The notes beneath the pieces were generated by a model. The model had not been told where the DNA came from, did not search any database, and was given only the letters and a program-made list of their open reading frames with translations. Below are positions 61,203-64,000 of a stretch of 64,000 nucleotides of DNA, in pieces; positions within the stretch are counted from its first letter, which is position 1, and each line of letters starts with the position of its first letter. Source of the stretch: Climacteris rufus (Eukaryota; Chordata; Aves; Passeriformes; Climacteridae); contig VZRZ01000229.1 in assembly GCA_013398175.1 (NCBI GenBank), positions 63,644 through 127,643 of the forward strand, read 5' to 3'. The position numbers and the translations under genes were made by a program.

Positions 61203-62445
61203 TTCCTTGGGTGCTCCCAACTTTCCTAGAAGACCCTGCAAACAACCATTTTCTATTCCACTTTTTAGTATCTTTTATGACTTTTATAGGCCAGCATCAT
61301 GCATATGCCAATCCCTCTGAGTAATAAGTTCAGAAGGGTCCTAAAATAGCCTATTCTCACATAGAAAGCTGTTCCCATTTCTGATCATTCTCTACAGCCT
61401 TCCTAGCACTAGTGTAGTGATTCCTGAAAAGGCATGAGTGTTCAATAAATGCATGTGAAAATAAAGAACCATACCCTGCACAAAGGTACTTAATTAAAAA
61501 CTAATTGTAAAGATGACAAAAACTGTAGCTCTGAGACTTAATCCATCCCTGTGTATACCCACACACAAGCCTGAGCATTTGGGATAAAACACTTTGCACT
61601 GGTGCCCTGTCCATGGATGGCTGTTAATGGCTGAACACACCCACGTTCAGTGCTCAGGTAAACAGAGAAAAACACACTCAGCACTATTTTGATATCAGGC
61701 AGTGTAACACTGGCCAGGACCTGCTGTGATACCCAGTTCCTCCTCTGAATGCTGACCACTAAATCTGCTCACCATGTCCCCTCTACCACTGTCTGCAGAG
61801 GCACATCCCACCCCCTGCCACGTGTGATGCACCCAGTGACTCCACCAATATGTATCTGGATATTTAAACCAATTTTTGATACCTTCTCTTCAAGATAATG
61901 AGATGTAACACTCTCCTCTGCACTACAAATGACTCTCAACCTTCCACTGTAACTCCATAATCCCCTCCAGCCAGGCAATGACAGGAACTGCTCAAAGCAG
62001 GACTTGTGTCCAACAACCACTGCCACACTCATTCATCAACATTCATCTCCCCCACAGGAATTCAAATCACACTGAACCTCTAGTGAATCCAGGCAGAACT
62101 CCACTGCATGCCTCTCATCTATAAATGCATCATGAAGTCTCCCTCAGTATAGGTTTTCCATTATGCAGAGAAAGTTAAAAACCAAAATTATCTTGATTCA
62201 TCTGTTGTTAGCTCATCACTGGAACAATGAGTAACCAAAAGCAGTTTCTTTTCTAGGATGTGCCATGTTTCTTGCTTCATTCTTCTGCAAGTCAGCCTGG
62301 ACTAGCTCAGGAGATAGAGGATTTAAGCAGAGAGTGTTTGGTTCAGCCTGTGGATAGAGGCCTGCACATCCTGCCAATGCCAGGACTGCAGCCAAATGCA
62401 ATTAAACAATCCTATAAGTGTCTGTAAAATCAGATCTAGGAAACA

Positions 62446-62505
62446 CTGGGGTGGGGAGGGGGAAGCTGTGTGGTGCTTAGTTGCCAGCTGGGCTTTAAAC
62501 CACGA
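62446..62505 (-). mobile_element. LTR 5' end fragment
   Basis: On the minus strand TGTCGTGGTTTAAAGCCCAG is followed by CTGGCAACTAAGCACCACAC and a C-rich run. This is the start of a songbird LTR of the same general type as 60007-60487, in the opposite orientation and cut off after about 60 bases. Confidence 0.7.
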
Positions 62506-64000
62506 CACAAAGAGAGAGAAAACTTCAAAAATGTTTTATAACTCACTCAAAACAAGCTCATCAAGACACTGCAAGGGACATAAGCCCATCCCAGGCTGCC
62601 TTTCCTGCTCAATACCTGAAATGCAGTGCTTAAGGCAAACAATCATTTCAATTTTGACACCAAACATAAATTGAAACATCTGGAGCTCACCATTAAATCC
62701 AAGCCACTTTCCCACCAGGAGTGCATAGTCAAGTTCACATTTCAAAGATGAGTGAGTACTTCTCTATTCAAAATAATGAAGTTACAGTCCAAAAACCCAC
62801 CTCAAACCTACACTGTTGTAAACTGCTTCCTCTCTGGTCATAAATCCTGCCTGGCTTCTCACACCAAGGATATTTTAACCAGGAAATTTCCCAAACCATC
62901 TTTCAACCCTTGCAGCCCTTCCCTTGCCCTTCCCAATACACCAGAAGCAAGTCCTGAGTCCTGCCTTGAGGATCTCCACGGCACTGCTGGTTTGTTGGAT
63001 CTGCTTGTGCAGCTCTGAGAGAGCAGTGCAGGCAGGAGCAGGGATTAGGGGGATGCACCATTTTTGGGAGCCTGGATTACATCTTTACCTCTGGCCATGA
63101 TAAATTGTGCAAGCCCTTTGTGTATGCTTCAGTCTCTGTCTGCAAAATGTTTGGTTTATCTCACCAGCAGAACACTGAAAAATCGACTACAAGAAGGAAA
63201 ATCTCTAGTTAAGAATTAAATGCAAAGAGCAGGCAGGGGTTCTTTCCTTGCACACTTCTGGTTTTCCTTCATTTTTTTCTATGCAGGTCAAAATAACCAA
63301 TTTAAAATTCTTCTTACTGTGTACCTCTAACCCCACACCAGCAAAATGAGCTAGATAGCAAACTGGGATTGTTGCTTTCATGGAAGTTTTACCCAGCAGT
63401 CCCTCACTTTCTTTTTCCTTCTGTTCTCTCATTTCCGATGCATGCACTCAGTTTTGCCATTTTCTTCATGCTGGGTTAACAAGAGCAGGATCAGGACATT
63501 TATTAGTTGAGAGATGCTAAAACCCTTAGCTGAAGTGGTAAAGTGATCTTGTGCAGCTGATTCATGCTCCAGAAAACTTCTATTCCAAGACACAAGACAA
63601 TAAATGTACAAGACACACAGACCACAGATTAACAAAACAGTACAGATGAACAGTAAATGAATTATTACACAATAATTAGCTGTCATTAGTAGACTGCAGG
63701 ACAATTTTCAGTGTTTAGCAGACAGAAAAACTGACATCACACATTATTCCCAAACTGAAGAATCAGAAAACATCTTGTCAATTCTAACATGTATGGAAGG
63801 AACATCTGCCCTTGACACCTTGGCTTAGTTTCTTTCCTCACTGGTAGGAAACCTTCAGCTTTGTCAATGGAACCTTCACCCTGATAACCCAACTGCAACT
63901 GCACCTTCCTATGCCAGCCCTTCATTTCCTGGGAAGGAACAGAATTCCTTCTCAAATTACTGGACCAATTGTTCACATTATGCTAAAACATCTCAGAGAA

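Larger units (their letters stand above)
24608..64000 (-). other. UQCC1: UQCC1 gene, 3' part (first exons off the right edge)
   Basis: Gene-level span of the ubiquinol-cytochrome c reductase complex assembly factor 1. UQCC1 is the vertebrate homologue of yeast Cbp3. With UQCC2 it binds newly made cytochrome b in the mitochondrial matrix at the start of complex III assembly (family knowledge). Seven exons of 108, 73, 58, 109, 78, 114 and 135 bases join in frame into 224 codons and a stop, matching the C-terminal three quarters of the about 300-residue human protein, which is encoded by ten exons. All donor and acceptor dinucleotides are GT/AG. No stop, frameshift or missing exon is seen within this part. 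The N-terminal exons with the mitochondrial targeting sequence were not recognised in 59337-64000. Confidence 0.95.
59337..64000 (-). other. UQCC1: UQCC1 upstream intron (to the window edge)
   Basis: At least 4664 bases of intron. It contains a solo LTR (60007-60487), a short LTR fragment in the other orientation (62446-62505) and a CR1 tail (61142-61202). There is no CpG-rich promoter-like stretch and no recognisable first exons. The minus-strand frame at 63429-63704 is hydrophobic but shows no family resemblance. Confidence 0.75.

Noticed and set aside
62216..62401. Minus-strand frame starting MHLAAVLALAGCAG, considered as a mitochondrial targeting exon of UQCC1
   Set aside because: The rest does not resemble UQCC1 and there is no CpG-rich promoter context. 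A short hydrophobic start is weak evidence.
63429..63704. Minus-strand hydrophobic frame, considered as a small membrane protein
   Set aside because: AT-rich DNA often yields such frames by chance; no motif, neighbour or splice signal supports it.
1..64000. tRNA, rRNA, snoRNA or microRNA genes and bacterial-type systems
   Set aside because: I saw no tRNA TψC-arm signature, no rRNA similarity and no regularly spaced repeat array; the window is vertebrate nuclear DNA.

Overview
This is nuclear DNA from a bird, probably a songbird. It holds parts of two protein-coding genes, both on the minus strand, separated by about 8 kb. The evidence for a bird is the many 5'-truncated CR1 LINE copies, much older CR1/L3-type LINE remnants, and a solo LTR of a type common in passerines. 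The gene order, with FAM83C directly downstream of UQCC1 in the same orientation, matches human 20q11.22. In birds this block should lie on the chromosome 20 homologue (inference from synteny, not testable here). There are no bacterial-type operons, CRISPR arrays or mobile plasmid functions.

Region 1-15769: the 5' part of FAM83C, transcribed right to left. Coding exons 1 (15215-15769), 2 (8041-8208) and 3 (4007-4131) have intact frames and consensus splice sites. They encode the N-terminus and most of the pseudo-PLD (DUF1669) domain. The large last exon lies beyond base 1. Intron 3 is packed with two head-to-tail ancient LINE copies.

Region 15770-24607: the FAM83C upstream region, CR1 copies, an AT-rich unique stretch, and the inferred 3' UTR of UQCC1. 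A good poly(A) signal lies at 23613-23618, followed by a GU-rich element.

Region 24608-64000: UQCC1, the assembly chaperone for mitochondrial cytochrome b (CBP3 homologue). The last seven coding exons can be mapped to the base. They join in frame into 224 residues ending in the family's usual C-terminus. The first coding exons, with the mitochondrial targeting sequence, were not found and probably lie past base 64000. The introns are AT-rich and mostly unique, with scattered CR1 pieces and one solo LTR. In mammals the UQCC1 introns carry long-range enhancers of the neighbouring gene GDF5, so unique intronic segments here deserve comparison with other genomes.

The two genes are neighbours but do not share a pathway: FAM83C is a cytoplasmic scaffold of the CK1-binding FAM83 family, and UQCC1 acts in mitochondria. 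I found no convincing new biological system. The most useful unusual items are the tandem old LINE pair, a perfect 19-bp palindrome resembling a steroid-receptor site, a frame-sensitive splice acceptor in UQCC1, and candidate regulatory AT-rich segments.
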